Source of the DNA: Bacillota bacterium
GTDB taxonomy: Bacteria; Bacillota; Clostridia; Lachnospirales; Lachnospiraceae
DNA: 52,675 bases
Reading direction: 5' to 3'
NCBI GenBank assembly: GCA_023412855.1
Contig: JAEZRJ010000022.1
Location: forward strand, 1-52,675
This document shows, one piece after another, positions 24,914 to 33,133 of the stretch; positions within the stretch are counted from its first letter, which is position 1, and every line of letters starts with the position of its first letter. The notes below the pieces were generated by a model, which saw only the letters and a list, made by a program, of their open reading frames with translations, ran no database searches and was not told the DNA's origin. Made by a program: the position numbers and the translations under genes.

Positions 24914-25679
24914 GCTGGAGCACATTACTGCCGGATATAATAAAAATCCGGTAATAAAGGATATTGATATCGAGTTCGAGAGCGGGAAAATAACGGCCCT
25001 TATCGGCCCGAACGGAAGCGGTAAGAGCACGCTTTTAAAGGCGGCTGTGGATTTGTGTGAAATATATGGAGGCGCGGTATATCTGGACGGAAAGGAAAGA
25101 AACGGCCTTGGGAATAAAGAGTTTGCAAAGCATGTATCTTATCTTCCGCAAAGTCACAGCAGTGGTGCTATTGCAGTGGAACGGATGGTATTGCACGGAA
25201 GGTTTCCTTACCTGACTTATCCGAGAAAATACGCAAAAAAGGATTATGAATACTGCTATCATGCGATGGAGAAGGCCGGTATCTCAGAGCTGAAAGGTAA
25301 AAAACTCGATGAGCTTTCCGGAGGGCAGAAACAGAAGGTATATATTGCTATGGCATTAGCCGGAGAGGCGCAGGTTTTTCTTTTTGACGAACCGACCACT
25401 TATCTCGATGTGGGATATCAATTGGAATTGCTGGACATTATGGTACAGCTTAGGGAGCAGGGGAAGGCCGTAATTGTAGTTCTACACGACATTGATTACG
25501 CTATGGGGATAGCCGACAAGCTGGCGGTTATGGAACAGGGGGAGCTATTGCTCTCGGATACCCCTGTTAACGTGTATGAAAGCGGTGTGATAAGCAGGGT
25601 ATTTCAAGTAAAGGCTAAGAAACTTTCAGACGAAGAGGGGAAAATGCATTTTTATTTCGAAAGGATTAAAAAAGGATGA
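24906..25679 (+). CDS. btuD: ABC transporter ATPase, BtuD/FecE family
   Basis: 257 residues from ATG 24906, where the protein begins MLRLEHITAGYNKNPVIKDI. Walker A GPNGSGKST, Q-loop YLPQSH, signature LSGGQKQK, Walker B VFLFDEPTTYLD and H-loop VVLHDIDYA are all present. It powers the upstream permease. Overlaps cbiL by ATGA, so cbiL is translationally coupled. Confidence 0.87.
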   Translation: MLRLEHITAGYNKNPVIKDIDIEFESGKITALIGPNGSGKSTLLKAAVDLCEIYGGAVYLDGKERNGLGNKEFAKHVSYLPQSHSSGAIAVERMVLHGRFPYLTYPRKYAKKDYEYCYHAMEKAGISELKGKKLDELSGGQKQKVYIAMALAGEAQVFLFDEPTTYLDVGYQLELLDIMVQLREQGKAVIVVLHDIDYAMGIADKLAVMEQGELLLSDTPVNVYESGVISRVFQVKAKKLSDEEGKMHFYFERIKKG

Positions 25680-26377
25680 GAGGTATTTTATACGGAATAG
25701 GGGTGGGCCCGGGGGATCCGGAGCTGATTACCATAAAGGCCTTAAGATGTATGAGGGAAAGTGATGTGATCATTCTTCCCTCAGAACCCAGGGAGGATTG
25801 CTACGCATATAGCATAGCAAAAGCGGTATTTGCTGAAATCGATGAAAAAGAAATTATATGTATGCCCTTTTTAATGACAAAGGAAAAAAAGAAATTGGAG
25901 GACTCCCATAATAAAATATACCGGAATATTTCGGAGCTATTGGAGAGTGGAAAAAATGTTGCTTTTCTGACGATTGGCGATCCGTCGATTTATTCCACAT
26001 ACAGTTATATTCATAGGAGGGTGCTGGCTGAGGGAGGAAATGCTTTTATGGTGAGCGGTGTGCCTTCCTTTTGTGCCGCCGCCGCTGCGCTTGGTATTTC
26101 TCTTGGAGATAATAAGGAGGAAATCCATGTAATACCCGGTTCTTATGACATAAGGGAGACGCTTCATTTAAAAGGGACGAGAATTTATATGAAGTCGGGG
26201 AAAAAGCTGGCAGAGCTGAAAAATGTATTGCGGGAAGCCGCAGCGGAGAACTTTCTTATATATGCAGTTTCAAATTGCGGTATGGAAAACGAAGAAATTA
26301 CGTCGGGATTGGAGGCGCTTTCAGAGGACAGCGGGTATCTGACGGTGGTAATTGTAAAACCAGTTGCTTGCCTATAA
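25676..26377 (+). CDS. cbiL: Cobalt-precorrin-2 C20-methyltransferase (CbiL)
   Basis: First methylation of the corrin pathway after cobalt insertion. It begins LYGIGVGPGDPELITIKA, with TIGDPSIYSTYSYI as the second methylase motif. 233 residues is normal. It is the last gene of the riboswitch cluster although its reaction is early, separated from the other methylases by the transporter genes. Confidence 0.93.
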   Translation: MRGILYGIGVGPGDPELITIKALRCMRESDVIILPSEPREDCYAYSIAKAVFAEIDEKEIICMPFLMTKEKKKLEDSHNKIYRNISELLESGKNVAFLTIGDPSIYSTYSYIHRRVLAEGGNAFMVSGVPSFCAAAAALGISLGDNKEEIHVIPGSYDIRETLHLKGTRIYMKSGKKLAELKNVLREAAAENFLIYAVSNCGMENEEITSGLEALSEDSGYLTVVIVKPVACL

Positions 26378-26396
26378 CAGCAAAAGGATATATAAT
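26368..26396 (+). promoter_or_regulatory. Promoter upstream of metY
   Basis: TTGCCT (26368-26373), a 17-bp spacer and TATAAT (26391-26396) overlap the end of cbiL. A second candidate, TTAACA-18-TATAAT ending at 26469, lies inside the structured leader. The first would start transcription near 26403 and separate metY from the B12 riboswitch unit. Confidence 0.55.
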
Positions 26397-26449
26397 GTTG
26401 TTATAGACAAAACCTATAACCGGATGATGTTTTTAAATATTAACACCTG

Positions 26450-26545
26450 AACGGCAGGATAAGTATAATGTTACTTAAGAAGCTAAAAACCGAGCGTCCC
26501 AAGTAATAAGGGATGCCGTTGGGCAATATTAAAAATATCAGGAGG
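26450..26545 (+). promoter_or_regulatory. Candidate structured leader RNA of metY
   Basis: AACGGCA (26450-26456) pairs with TGCCGTT (26514-26520) around two hairpins, AAGTA/TACTT (26461-26476) and TCCC/GGGA (26497-26513), a three-way junction. The TGCC of the closing stem can instead pair with GGCA at 26522-26525. It lacks SAM-I box and T-box signatures. It contains AGCTAAAAA, a string also seen in SAM-II cores, but the rest does not match. It may be a regulatory leader of unknown class. Confidence 0.35.
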
Positions 26546-26553
26546 ATATAGAA

Positions 26554-27861
26554 ATGGCTAAGAAAACGAGAGAAGAAAGAAATTTTAAATTTGAAACCTT
26601 GCAGTTACATGTGGGACAAGAGACTCCGGATGCAGTTACGGATGCGAGAGCGGTTCCGATTTACCAGACCTCTTCCTATGTATTTCATAACAGCGAGCAT
26701 GCTGCCGCGAGATTCGGACTGACAGATGCCGGAAATATTTACGGAAGGCTGACCAATCCCACGCAGGATGTGTTCGAGCGCAGAATAGCAGCGCTGGAGG
26801 GCGGAGTCGCTGCTTTAGCGGTTGCATCGGGGGCAGCAGCAGTTAGCTATGCCATTGAAAATATCGCGCAAAACGGTGACCATGTGGTATCCGCAAAGAA
26901 TATTTACGGAGGCACTTACAATCTGCTGGCTCATACCCTGCCTCAGTACGGTATTACAACGACCTTTGCGGACCCTTTCAATTATGAAGAATTAGAAAGT
27001 GCTGTAAAAGAGAATACAAAATTAATTTTCATCGAGACTTTGGGAAATCCTAATTCCGATGTGGTGGATATCGAGAAGATTGCGGGAATTGCGCATGCGC
27101 ATAAGATTCCGCTTCTTGTGGACAATACTTTTGCAACTCCTTATTTAGTAAGGCCTATTGAATACGGAGCGGACATCGTGATACATTCCGCTACAAAGTT
27201 CATCGGAGGCCACGGCACCACTATCGGAGGGGTCATAATAGACAGCGGCAAATTCGACTGGGAGGCTTCCGGCAAATTCGCTTCCCTCACAGAGCCTAAC
27301 CCCAGTTATCACGGCATAAGCTTCACCAAGGCGGTAGGCGCGGCTGCGTATGTGACGAAAATCCGGGCGATATTGCTTCGCGATACAGGAGCAACCTTAT
27401 CTCCCTTCCATGCCTTCTTCTTTTTGCAAGGATTGGAAACGCTGTCGCTTCGCGTAGAGCGTCACGTGGAGAATTCCTTGAAGGTGGTGGAGTATTTGAA
27501 CGGTCATCCTCAGGTTGAAAAAGTACATCATCCTGCGGTAACGGAAGACCCGGAGCAGAAAGCGCTGTATGCGAAGTACTTCCAAAACGGCGGCGGCTCT
27601 ATTTTTACTTTCGAAATCAAGGGAGATGCGCAGAAGGCGAAGGATTTCATCGATCAACTTGAGCTGTTCTCCCTACTGGCAAATGTGGCTGACGTAAAAT
27701 CCTTAGTAATCCATCCGGCCTCCACTACTCATTCCCAGATGACGGAGGAAGAGCTGGAGGCATCGGGTATTGCACCGAATACGATCAGACTTTCCATAGG
27801 CACGGAAAATGCGGCCGATATTATCGAGGATTTAGACGAAGCTTTTAAGGCGGTTCTATAA
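26554..27861 (+). CDS. metY: O-acetylhomoserine sulfhydrylase (MetY)
   Basis: PLP enzyme that makes homocysteine (or methionine) from O-acetylhomoserine and sulfide or methanethiol. It opens FETLQLHVGQETPD, contains PIYQTSSYVF and IYGRLTNPTQDVFE, and has the PLP Lys215 in HSATKFIGGHGT. At 435 residues it has the long insert (SGKFASLTEPNPSYHG) that separates MetY from cystathionine synthases. AGGAGG lies 12 bases before the ATG at 26554. Followed by a LysR regulator gene. Confidence 0.93.
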   Translation: MAKKTREERNFKFETLQLHVGQETPDAVTDARAVPIYQTSSYVFHNSEHAAARFGLTDAGNIYGRLTNPTQDVFERRIAALEGGVAALAVASGAAAVSYAIENIAQNGDHVVSAKNIYGGTYNLLAHTLPQYGITTTFADPFNYEELESAVKENTKLIFIETLGNPNSDVVDIEKIAGIAHAHKIPLLVDNTFATPYLVRPIEYGADIVIHSATKFIGGHGTTIGGVIIDSGKFDWEASGKFASLTEPNPSYHGISFTKAVGAAAYVTKIRAILLRDTGATLSPFHAFFFLQGLETLSLRVERHVENSLKVVEYLNGHPQVEKVHHPAVTEDPEQKALYAKYFQNGGGSIFTFEIKGDAQKAKDFIDQLELFSLLANVADVKSLVIHPASTTHSQMTEEELEASGIAPNTIRLSIGTENAADIIEDLDEAFKAVL

Positions 27862-28042
27862 ACGGGACAGGAGCTATCAGAAGGCAGTATTTGCTGAGGA
27901 TTTGCGACCTATAAGTAAGCTTTTATTTGACTGGGAATGATAACGGTGCTGTACAGCAGCAGCTATATACGTCACATGGAATGATGAGTGTTCTTTATTC
28001 ATATGGCTGTTTTTTACTCATTTATAATGGAGGAAAGAAAAT

Positions 28043-28951
28043 ATGACATTACAGCAGCTTCGCTATGCGGTCTGCATCGCGAATGAAAAATCCATGAACA
28101 AGGCAGCAGCTCAGCTATTTATCACACAACCCAGCCTATCCAGTACCATACGGGATTTGGAAAATGAAATCGGCTTACAAATATTTCTGCGCTCAAACCG
28201 GGGAATCGTTATTACTCCAGAAGGGGAGGAATTTCTCGGTTATGCAAGGCAGATGATAGAGCAATACAGACAGATGGAAGAACGGTTCATTCAGAGGGAG
28301 AGATTCAAAAAGAAATTCAGCGTATCCATGCAGCATTATACCTTTGCCGTGCAGGCGTTTATCGAGATGGCGAAGGAATTCGGAATGGATGATTATGAGT
28401 TCGCGGTACGGGAGACAAAGACCTATGAAGTGATCGAGAATGTGAGAAATCAAAAGAGCGAAATAGGCATTTTGTACTTGAATGATTTTAATTCCAAAGC
28501 GCTGGAAAAAATATTCATCGATCAGGAATTGGAATTCGTAGATTTATTTCAGTGCGGGATCTATGTTTTTGTATGGAAGGGGAATCCTTTGGCCGATAAA
28601 AAGAAAATTGATTTCGAGGACCTGAAGAAATATCCCTGCCTGTCCTTCGAACAGGGAAATAATAATTCTTTTTATTTGGCGGAAGAAGTGTTCAGTACTT
28701 ACGAATATAAACAGATTATAAAGGCCAATGACAGGGGCACTATGCTTAATCTCATGGTCGGACTTAACGGGTATACCTTGTGTTCTGGAATCATATGCGA
28801 GGATCTTTATAATAACGAATATAGGGCGATTCCTCTTAAGACGAACGACAAGATGAGAATTGGATATATCAAGAAGAAAAAGATGCCTTTAAGTATCCTC
28901 GCCCTAAAATATATAGAAGAATTAGAAAAATATGAGAAAAATGTGCTTTGA
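28043..28951 (+). CDS. LysR-family transcriptional regulator
   Basis: The N-terminal winged HTH (MTLQQLRYAVCIANEKSMNK, then AAAQLFITQPSLSSTIRDLE, residues 1-60) is followed by a LysR effector domain to residue 302. Neighbours are metY, a cystathionine enzyme and a C-S lyase, so it probably controls sulfur amino acid genes, like CmbR/CysB-type regulators that sense O-acetylserine or related compounds. The effector is inferred. It overlaps an open frame that leads into the HD gene, with the true HD start 83 bases later. Confidence 0.88.
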   Translation: MTLQQLRYAVCIANEKSMNKAAAQLFITQPSLSSTIRDLENEIGLQIFLRSNRGIVITPEGEEFLGYARQMIEQYRQMEERFIQRERFKKKFSVSMQHYTFAVQAFIEMAKEFGMDDYEFAVRETKTYEVIENVRNQKSEIGILYLNDFNSKALEKIFIDQELEFVDLFQCGIYVFVWKGNPLADKKKIDFEDLKKYPCLSFEQGNNNSFYLAEEVFSTYEYKQIIKANDRGTMLNLMVGLNGYTLCSGIICEDLYNNEYRAIPLKTNDKMRIGYIKKKKMPLSILALKYIEELEKYEKNVL

Positions 28952-28983
28952 TTCAAGGTGACAGAAAACGGCGGAAGAAAAGC

Positions 28984-29038
28984 GCTTGCAACTATTTGAT
29001 ATTGAGTCCGGCAAAGCGGATATGGGGTATAAAAATGA
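28984..29038 (+). repeat. Shared 55-bp leader module, copy 1 (HD gene)
   Basis: This segment runs into the ATG at 29035 and is about 80 percent identical, with one indel, to the minus-strand segment 33072-33125, which likewise ends at the start codon of the XRE regulator. The last 16 bases (ATGGGGTATAAAAATG) are identical. GGGG at 29023-29026 could serve as the ribosome binding site. Confidence 0.6.
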
Positions 29039-29580
29039 CGAGAGAAGAAGCTTGGAATTTATTGACGGAATATAATAAAGATGAGTTTCATTTGGAGCAT
29101 GCGGTAATTCTTGAGGGTGTGATGAAGTATTTCGCACGTAAACTGGGATATGCGGAAGAAGAGGAATTCTGGGGAAATGTAGGACTTTTGCACGATTTGG
29201 ATTTCGAGAGCTATCCGAATGAGCACTGCATCAAGTCCCAGGAAATCATGCGGGAAGCCGGCTTGGAAGAACGGCTGATTCGAGCGACGGCAAGCCACGG
29301 TTATGGCATTACGGTAGATATAAAGCCGGAGCATGAAATGGAGAAGGTACTGTATGCGGTAGATGAATTGACCGGACTCATCGGAGCAGTAGTACTCATG
29401 CGGCCCTCCAAAAGCGTTCAGGATCTGGAAGTGAAATCGATAAAGAAGAAATTCAAAAGCAAAGGCTTTGCTGCAGCATGCTCCAGAGAAGTGATTCAAG
29501 CGGGAGCGGACATGTTAGGCTGGGAGCTGGATAAGCTGATAGAAGAGACGATAGATGCTCTGAAAACTTTCAGAGATTAG
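29035..29580 (+). CDS. HD-domain protein (putative phosphohydrolase)
   Basis: 181 residues from ATG 29035. HD fold with His near residue 20 (FHLEHAVILEGVM), the metal pair His53-Asp54 in GLLHDLDFES, a distal ATASHGYG and a final conserved Asp in YAVDELTGLI. This matches the HDIG-type hydrolase family common in Clostridia; the substrate is unknown. A longer frame opens at 28948 but reads through a repeated leader module, so the internal ATG is preferred. Placed between the LysR gene and a sulfur-metabolism operon, with no evident link. Confidence 0.82.
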   Translation: MTREEAWNLLTEYNKDEFHLEHAVILEGVMKYFARKLGYAEEEEFWGNVGLLHDLDFESYPNEHCIKSQEIMREAGLEERLIRATASHGYGITVDIKPEHEMEKVLYAVDELTGLIGAVVLMRPSKSVQDLEVKSIKKKFKSKGFAAACSREVIQAGADMLGWELDKLIEETIDALKTFRD

Positions 29581-29585
29581 TAACG

Positions 29586-29748
29586 AGTATAATCAGCACT
29601 AAATAACCTTATGTTTTGCTTGCCTATTTTCCAGATAGCACTATTCCCCAAGCCTCGACGTAGCCACCGCTACGCCTGCGTTTGTGGAACAGCACTCTCA
29701 GAAAAATATTCTGCACCAAACATTAAGGCATTTAATGCTGATTATACT
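29586..29748. mobile_element. 163-bp inverted-repeat (MITE-like) element
   Basis: AGTATAATCAGCA (29586-29598) is repeated inverted at 29736-29748. Inside, the complementarity continues with CTAAAT/ATTTAA and CCTTATGTTTTG/CCAAACATTAAGG, and a central stem CGTAGC CACC GCTACG near 29660-29675. The whole unit can fold into one long imperfect hairpin. It has no coding content and ends 20 bases before the cystathionine enzyme start. No target duplication is evident. Confidence 0.6.
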
Positions 29749-29767
29749 GGGAAAACGGAGAAGAAAT

Positions 29768-30937
29768 ATGGAATATGGTATATCGACAAAATGTTTATAT
29801 GGGAACGGACAGCTATCCTCCCCCGATACCTCGGGAGCGATTAGCTTTCCAATCTATCAAACGGCTACCTTTGCCCATCAAGAGGTAGGTGAAAGCACAG
29901 GCTACGATTATAGCCGTTTGCAGAATCCTACGAGAGAGCAGCTTGAAAAAGTAGTTGCTTCTTTGGAAAACGGAATAGATGCGTTGGCTTTTTCCAGCGG
30001 TATGGCGGCTATTACCGCACTGTTCGAATTGTTTGAGCCGGGAGATCACATCATAACGGACTGTGATCTTTATGGTGGGAGCATTCGCCTTTTCAATAAT
30101 ATCAGCAAGAAAAACGGAATCGCATTTACCCATGTCAACTGCTCGCAAGCTTTGAGCGATGATGAATATGGTAAAACTTTTGAAAAGCTGGTGAATGAAA
30201 GGACGAAGGCTATTTTTATCGAGACACCCACTAACCCGATGATGAACGTTATCGATATTCGAAAACTGGCGAAGATCGCGGAAAAAAATAAGCTTCTGCT
30301 CATTGTGGATAATACATTTTTGACGCCCTATTTCCAGAATCCCCTGAGGCTTGGGGCTCATGTGGTGGTACACAGCGGAACCAAATATCTGGGGGGACAT
30401 AACGATACTCTCGCAGGCTTTCTTGTGACCTCTTCGGAAGAAATTGCCGGGAGGCTCAGGTTTATCATTAAGACTGTAGGTTCCGGTCTGGCGCCCTTCG
30501 ATAGCTGGCTGATTCTGCGAGGAATCAAGACGCTGGCGATAAGAATGGAAAGAGCATCCAAGAATACGGGAAGAATTGTAGAGTGGCTTCGCTGTCAGGA
30601 AAAGGTAACCAAGGTTTATTACCCGGGAATACCGGAAAGTCCCGGTTTCGAAATATGCAAAGGTCAGGCGGGAGGCTTCGGCTGCATGGTCACCTTTGAG
30701 GTGGAGACAAAGGAACTGGCATTGGAGATACTGAAAAAGGTTCGTCTGATACAGTTTGCAGAAAGCCTCGGCGGTGTGGAGACTCTTGTTACTTATCCGA
30801 TTACCCAGACACATGCGGATGTGCCGAAGGAGACATTGGCGGCAAACGGAATTACCGATAGAATACTCAGGCTGTCGGTAGGTATCGAAGATGAAGAAGA
30901 TTTAGTAAAGGAACTGGAGAGAGTATTCTATGAGTGA
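29768..30937 (+). CDS. Cystathionine gamma-synthase / beta-lyase family PLP enzyme
   Basis: 389 residues from ATG 29768, after GGAGAAG; the longer frame from 29684 lies in the inverted-repeat element. It has PIYQTATFAHQEVG, YDYSRLQNPTREQLEKVVAS, FIETPTNPMM and PLP Lys205 in HSGTKYLGGHND. These motifs define the Cys/Met metabolism PLP family, but synthase, beta-lyase and gamma-lyase members cannot be separated safely by eye. The next gene overlaps by 8 bases and is a C-S lyase, suggesting conversion between cysteine and homocysteine. Confidence 0.85.
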   Translation: MEYGISTKCLYGNGQLSSPDTSGAISFPIYQTATFAHQEVGESTGYDYSRLQNPTREQLEKVVASLENGIDALAFSSGMAAITALFELFEPGDHIITDCDLYGGSIRLFNNISKKNGIAFTHVNCSQALSDDEYGKTFEKLVNERTKAIFIETPTNPMMNVIDIRKLAKIAEKNKLLLIVDNTFLTPYFQNPLRLGAHVVVHSGTKYLGGHNDTLAGFLVTSSEEIAGRLRFIIKTVGSGLAPFDSWLILRGIKTLAIRMERASKNTGRIVEWLRCQEKVTKVYYPGIPESPGFEICKGQAGGFGCMVTFEVETKELALEILKKVRLIQFAESLGGVETLVTYPITQTHADVPKETLAANGITDRILRLSVGIEDEEDLVKELERVFYE

Positions 30938-32105
30938 AACGAATATTAACTTCGATGAAATTATCGAGCGCAGAAACACCTGCAGTATAAAATATGATTT
31001 CGGGAAGCAAAGAGGAATGCCGGATGGTGTCCTGCCCTTATGGGTAGCAGATATGGATTTCAAGGTTCCTGAAAAGGTGCTGTCGGCCATTCAGGAAAGG
31101 ACGGCCCATGGTATTTTCGGATATACCGAGGTGGGTGAGGAGTATTTCGAAGCCCTGAAAGGCTGGATGGAAAAAAAGCATAATTGGAGTATCGAAAGAA
31201 AGTGGCTGATAAAAACTCCAGGGGTGGTATATGCGATAGCTATGGCGATACAAGCCTTTACGGAAGAAGGGGATGCAGTTATGATCCAGCAGCCGGTATA
31301 TTATCCGTTTCGGGAGACTATCGAGAGCAATCGCAGGAGAATGATCGACAATCCCCTTTCTCTTGGCGAGGATGGAAAATATCATATGGATTTGGAGGAC
31401 TTCGAGAGAAAAGCGAAGGAATATAACGTGAAACTTTTCGTCTTATGCAGTCCTCACAATCCGGTAGGAAGGGTTTGGAGCAGGGAAGAGCTTGAGAAGC
31501 TGGGAGAAATCTGCATCCGGAGGAATATCCTCGTGGTAAGCGATGAAATTCATCAGGACTTCGTCTTCCGTGGAAAGCATATTGTTTTTTCAAGCTTAAG
31601 TGAGGAATTGAAAAATAGAACGATTACTTGCACCTCACCCAGCAAGACCTTTAATCTGGCAGGGCTGCAGACTTCCAACATATTGATTGCCAATCCCCAG
31701 ATAAAGCACAGATTCAAAGCCCAGATAGTCGCTTCTGGTTACAGTCAGCTGAATACGCTCGGGCTTACTGCCTGTGAAGCGGCCTACCGGTACGGAGAGG
31801 AATGGCATACGCAGCTTATGGAATATCTGAGGGGAAATATCGAATTTGTCCGTAATTATCTACGCGAGAAAATTCCGCAGATAAAGGTGATAGAGGCTGA
31901 GGGAACTTATCTCGTCTGGCTGGATTTCAGAGAGCTTGGGCTTACAGAAGAAGAAAAGAAAGAGTTAATTGTCAAGAAAGCGGGGCTTTGGCTGGATGCT
32001 GGAACTATGTTCGGGGAGCCGGGAGAGGGGTTTGAAAGAATCAACGTTGCCTGTCCAAGGGAGATATTGCGTCAGGCATTGAAAAGATTGGAAGCGGCCG
32101 TTTAA
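30930..32105 (+). CDS. patB: PatB/MalY-type cystathionine beta-lyase (C-S lyase)
   Basis: Aminotransferase class I/II fold enzyme, 391 residues. It begins NINFDEIIERRNTCSIKYD and has LPLWVADMDFKVP, SPHNPVGRVW and PLP Lys239 in SPSKTFNLAGLQTSN. MalY/PatB enzymes cleave C-S bonds of cystathionine and S-substituted cysteines, releasing thiol, pyruvate and ammonia. It is coupled to the upstream gene. Its last codons form the 5' arm of the terminator. Confidence 0.9.
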   Translation: MSETNINFDEIIERRNTCSIKYDFGKQRGMPDGVLPLWVADMDFKVPEKVLSAIQERTAHGIFGYTEVGEEYFEALKGWMEKKHNWSIERKWLIKTPGVVYAIAMAIQAFTEEGDAVMIQQPVYYPFRETIESNRRRMIDNPLSLGEDGKYHMDLEDFERKAKEYNVKLFVLCSPHNPVGRVWSREELEKLGEICIRRNILVVSDEIHQDFVFRGKHIVFSSLSEELKNRTITCTSPSKTFNLAGLQTSNILIANPQIKHRFKAQIVASGYSQLNTLGLTACEAAYRYGEEWHTQLMEYLRGNIEFVRNYLREKIPQIKVIEAEGTYLVWLDFRELGLTEEEKKELIVKKAGLWLDAGTMFGEPGEGFERINVACPREILRQALKRLEAAV

Positions 32106-32128
32106 ATCATACCGCTTCCTTGTTTTAT
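32090..32128 (+). terminator. Terminator overlapping the patB stop codon
   Basis: GGAAGCGG (32090-32097) in the last codons pairs with CCGCTTCC (32112-32119), followed by TTGTTTT. It closes the 29768-32105 unit just before the tandem repeats. Confidence 0.65.
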
Positions 32129-32371
32129 GTAATAGAAAAGTGCTCCTATTGCATAAAAAGTAGATGCGCAGCTACGCGCGCGGAACAAAAGCTGTGCTGT
32201 CAAAGAACTTGGCCGCAAGAGTAAGCGAAGCACACTTTTGTTATGTAATAGGAAAGTGCTCCTATTACATAAAAGCCCTTCGGGCAAATAATGCGCAGCT
32301 GCGCGCGCGGAACAAAAGCTGTGCTGTCAAAGTTCTTGGCCGCGGGAGTGTGCAAAGCACACTTTTGTTCT
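32126..32371 (+). repeat. Interspersed repeat family 2, two tandem copies
   Basis: Copy 2 runs 32126-32242 and copy 3 runs 32242-32371. Each has a hairpin of about 30 nt (TATGTAATAGGA pairing with TCCTATTACATA in copy 3), then GATGCGCAGCT-CGCGCGCGG, GAACAAAAGCTGTGCTGTCA, a variable CTTGGCCGC stretch and GAAGCACACTTTTGTT. Copy 3 also has GCCCTTCGGGC between hairpin and body, as copy 1 at 1673-1790 does. This fills nearly all of the 302-bp gap between convergent genes. A truncated copy is at 46775-46860. Confidence 0.75.
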
Positions 32372-32407
32372 ATCAGAATAGTCTGCATCGTGTATTTTTT
32401 CCTGATC

Positions 32408-32878
32408 CTAGTCCTCGTATTTATTCTCAAGCTTTTGGGCCTCGCGTTTGGAGAACTTGCCGAGAAGGAATAGGGTTAGAAAGCATAGAAGAGTAATTCC
32501 AATAAAAAAGAATCCGATGGGCATTCCTAAGGATACGCTCCCGCCAGCTCTTCGGCTGATAGCGATTCCATAAAATACGCTGAAAACGGCGGAGCATAGG
32601 ATACTGCCTATCAGGCTGCGGAGGATGCTCATCTTGTCAGAATTCTTTTCTCCGCTTGTTTTGCTCGAGGTCCAAAGCCCGTTTTTCACTATGCCGAATA
32701 AATATAAACAGCCTCCGATCACCAATACGGCGGTTTCTCCCAACACCGATTTTAAGTCACTTCCTGCGATGAGTCCTATGAGAGCGAGGGCGGCACAGGC
32801 AATATACATAGCTATAAAACAGCGATAGGCAATTTTTAGTTCTATTTGATACTGTCTTTCATCTAAGTGATCTTTCAT
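32408..32878 (-). CDS. DUF6773-like membrane protein
   Basis: 156 residues on the minus strand with four hydrophobic helices: near residues 20-40, 47-65, 85-108 and 120-142. It starts MKDHLDERQYQIELKI and ends KRE-rich. The DERQ opening and the pairing with a small XRE regulator are typical of the DUF6773 family in Clostridia; function is unknown. Its start overlaps the regulator's stop by 4 bases, so the two are coupled. It could be a membrane partner or target of the regulator. Confidence 0.72.
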   Translation of the reverse strand: MKDHLDERQYQIELKIAYRCFIAMYIACAALALIGLIAGSDLKSVLGETAVLVIGGCLYLFGIVKNGLWTSSKTSGEKNSDKMSILRSLIGSILCSAVFSVFYGIAISRRAGGSVSLGMPIGFFFIGITLLCFLTLFLLGKFSKREAQKLENKYED

Positions 32879-33075
32879 TCTTCATCCTCCCAAAATAAAT
32901 CGTTCAATGTCTTATCCAATTCCTTGCAGATGGAGATACATAGGTTAAGGGAAGGGTTGTAAGCACCGGCTTCGATCATTCCGATCGTCTGCCTGGTAAC
33001 GCCCGTCCTTTTGGCTAACTCGATTTGAGACAGCTCCTTTTCCATTCTTGCCAGTTTCATCTTTAAATTCCTCAT
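32875..33075 (-). CDS. Small XRE-family transcriptional regulator
   Basis: 66 residues from ATG 33075-33073, almost all HTH: SQIELAKRTGVTRQTIGMIE (residues 16-35) then GAYNPSLNLCISICKELD and an acidic end FWEDEE. It resembles the YozG/YgzD class of tiny Cro/C1 regulators that are co-transcribed with small membrane proteins. A longer frame to 33165 exists, but it reads through the leader module shared with the HD gene, so the start at the shared ATG is used. Confidence 0.87.
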   Translation of the reverse strand: MRNLKMKLARMEKELSQIELAKRTGVTRQTIGMIEAGAYNPSLNLCISICKELDKTLNDLFWEDEE

Positions 33076-33125
33076 TTTTATACCCCATGTCCTCTTTGGC
33101 GGGCTCAAAATCAACAGTTGAAAGC
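33072..33125 (-). repeat. Shared 55-bp leader module, copy 2 (XRE gene)
   Basis: This is the minus-strand counterpart of 28984-29038, ending at the ATG of the XRE gene. The two leaders serve unrelated proteins, so the similarity is in the DNA or RNA, not in the products. It overlaps the very end region downstream of the DUF6483 gene, 9 bases from its stop. Confidence 0.6.
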
Positions 33126-33133
33126 ACTTTTCT

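Noticed and set aside
26450..26545. SAM-I riboswitch or T-box upstream of metY
   Set aside because: No SAM-I core (GAUGAAA / CCGGCAACC type) and no T-box (AGGGUGGUACCGCG type) sequence is present; only an undefined structure remains.
29813..30814. 333-codon minus-strand ORF
   Set aside because: It is antisense to the cystathionine synthase/lyase gene; no domain, no ribosome binding site.
32164..32496. Plus- and minus-strand ORFs of 60-110 codons over the repeats
   Set aside because: They arise from two tandem copies of a non-coding repeat and contain repeated, low-complexity peptides without ribosome binding sites.
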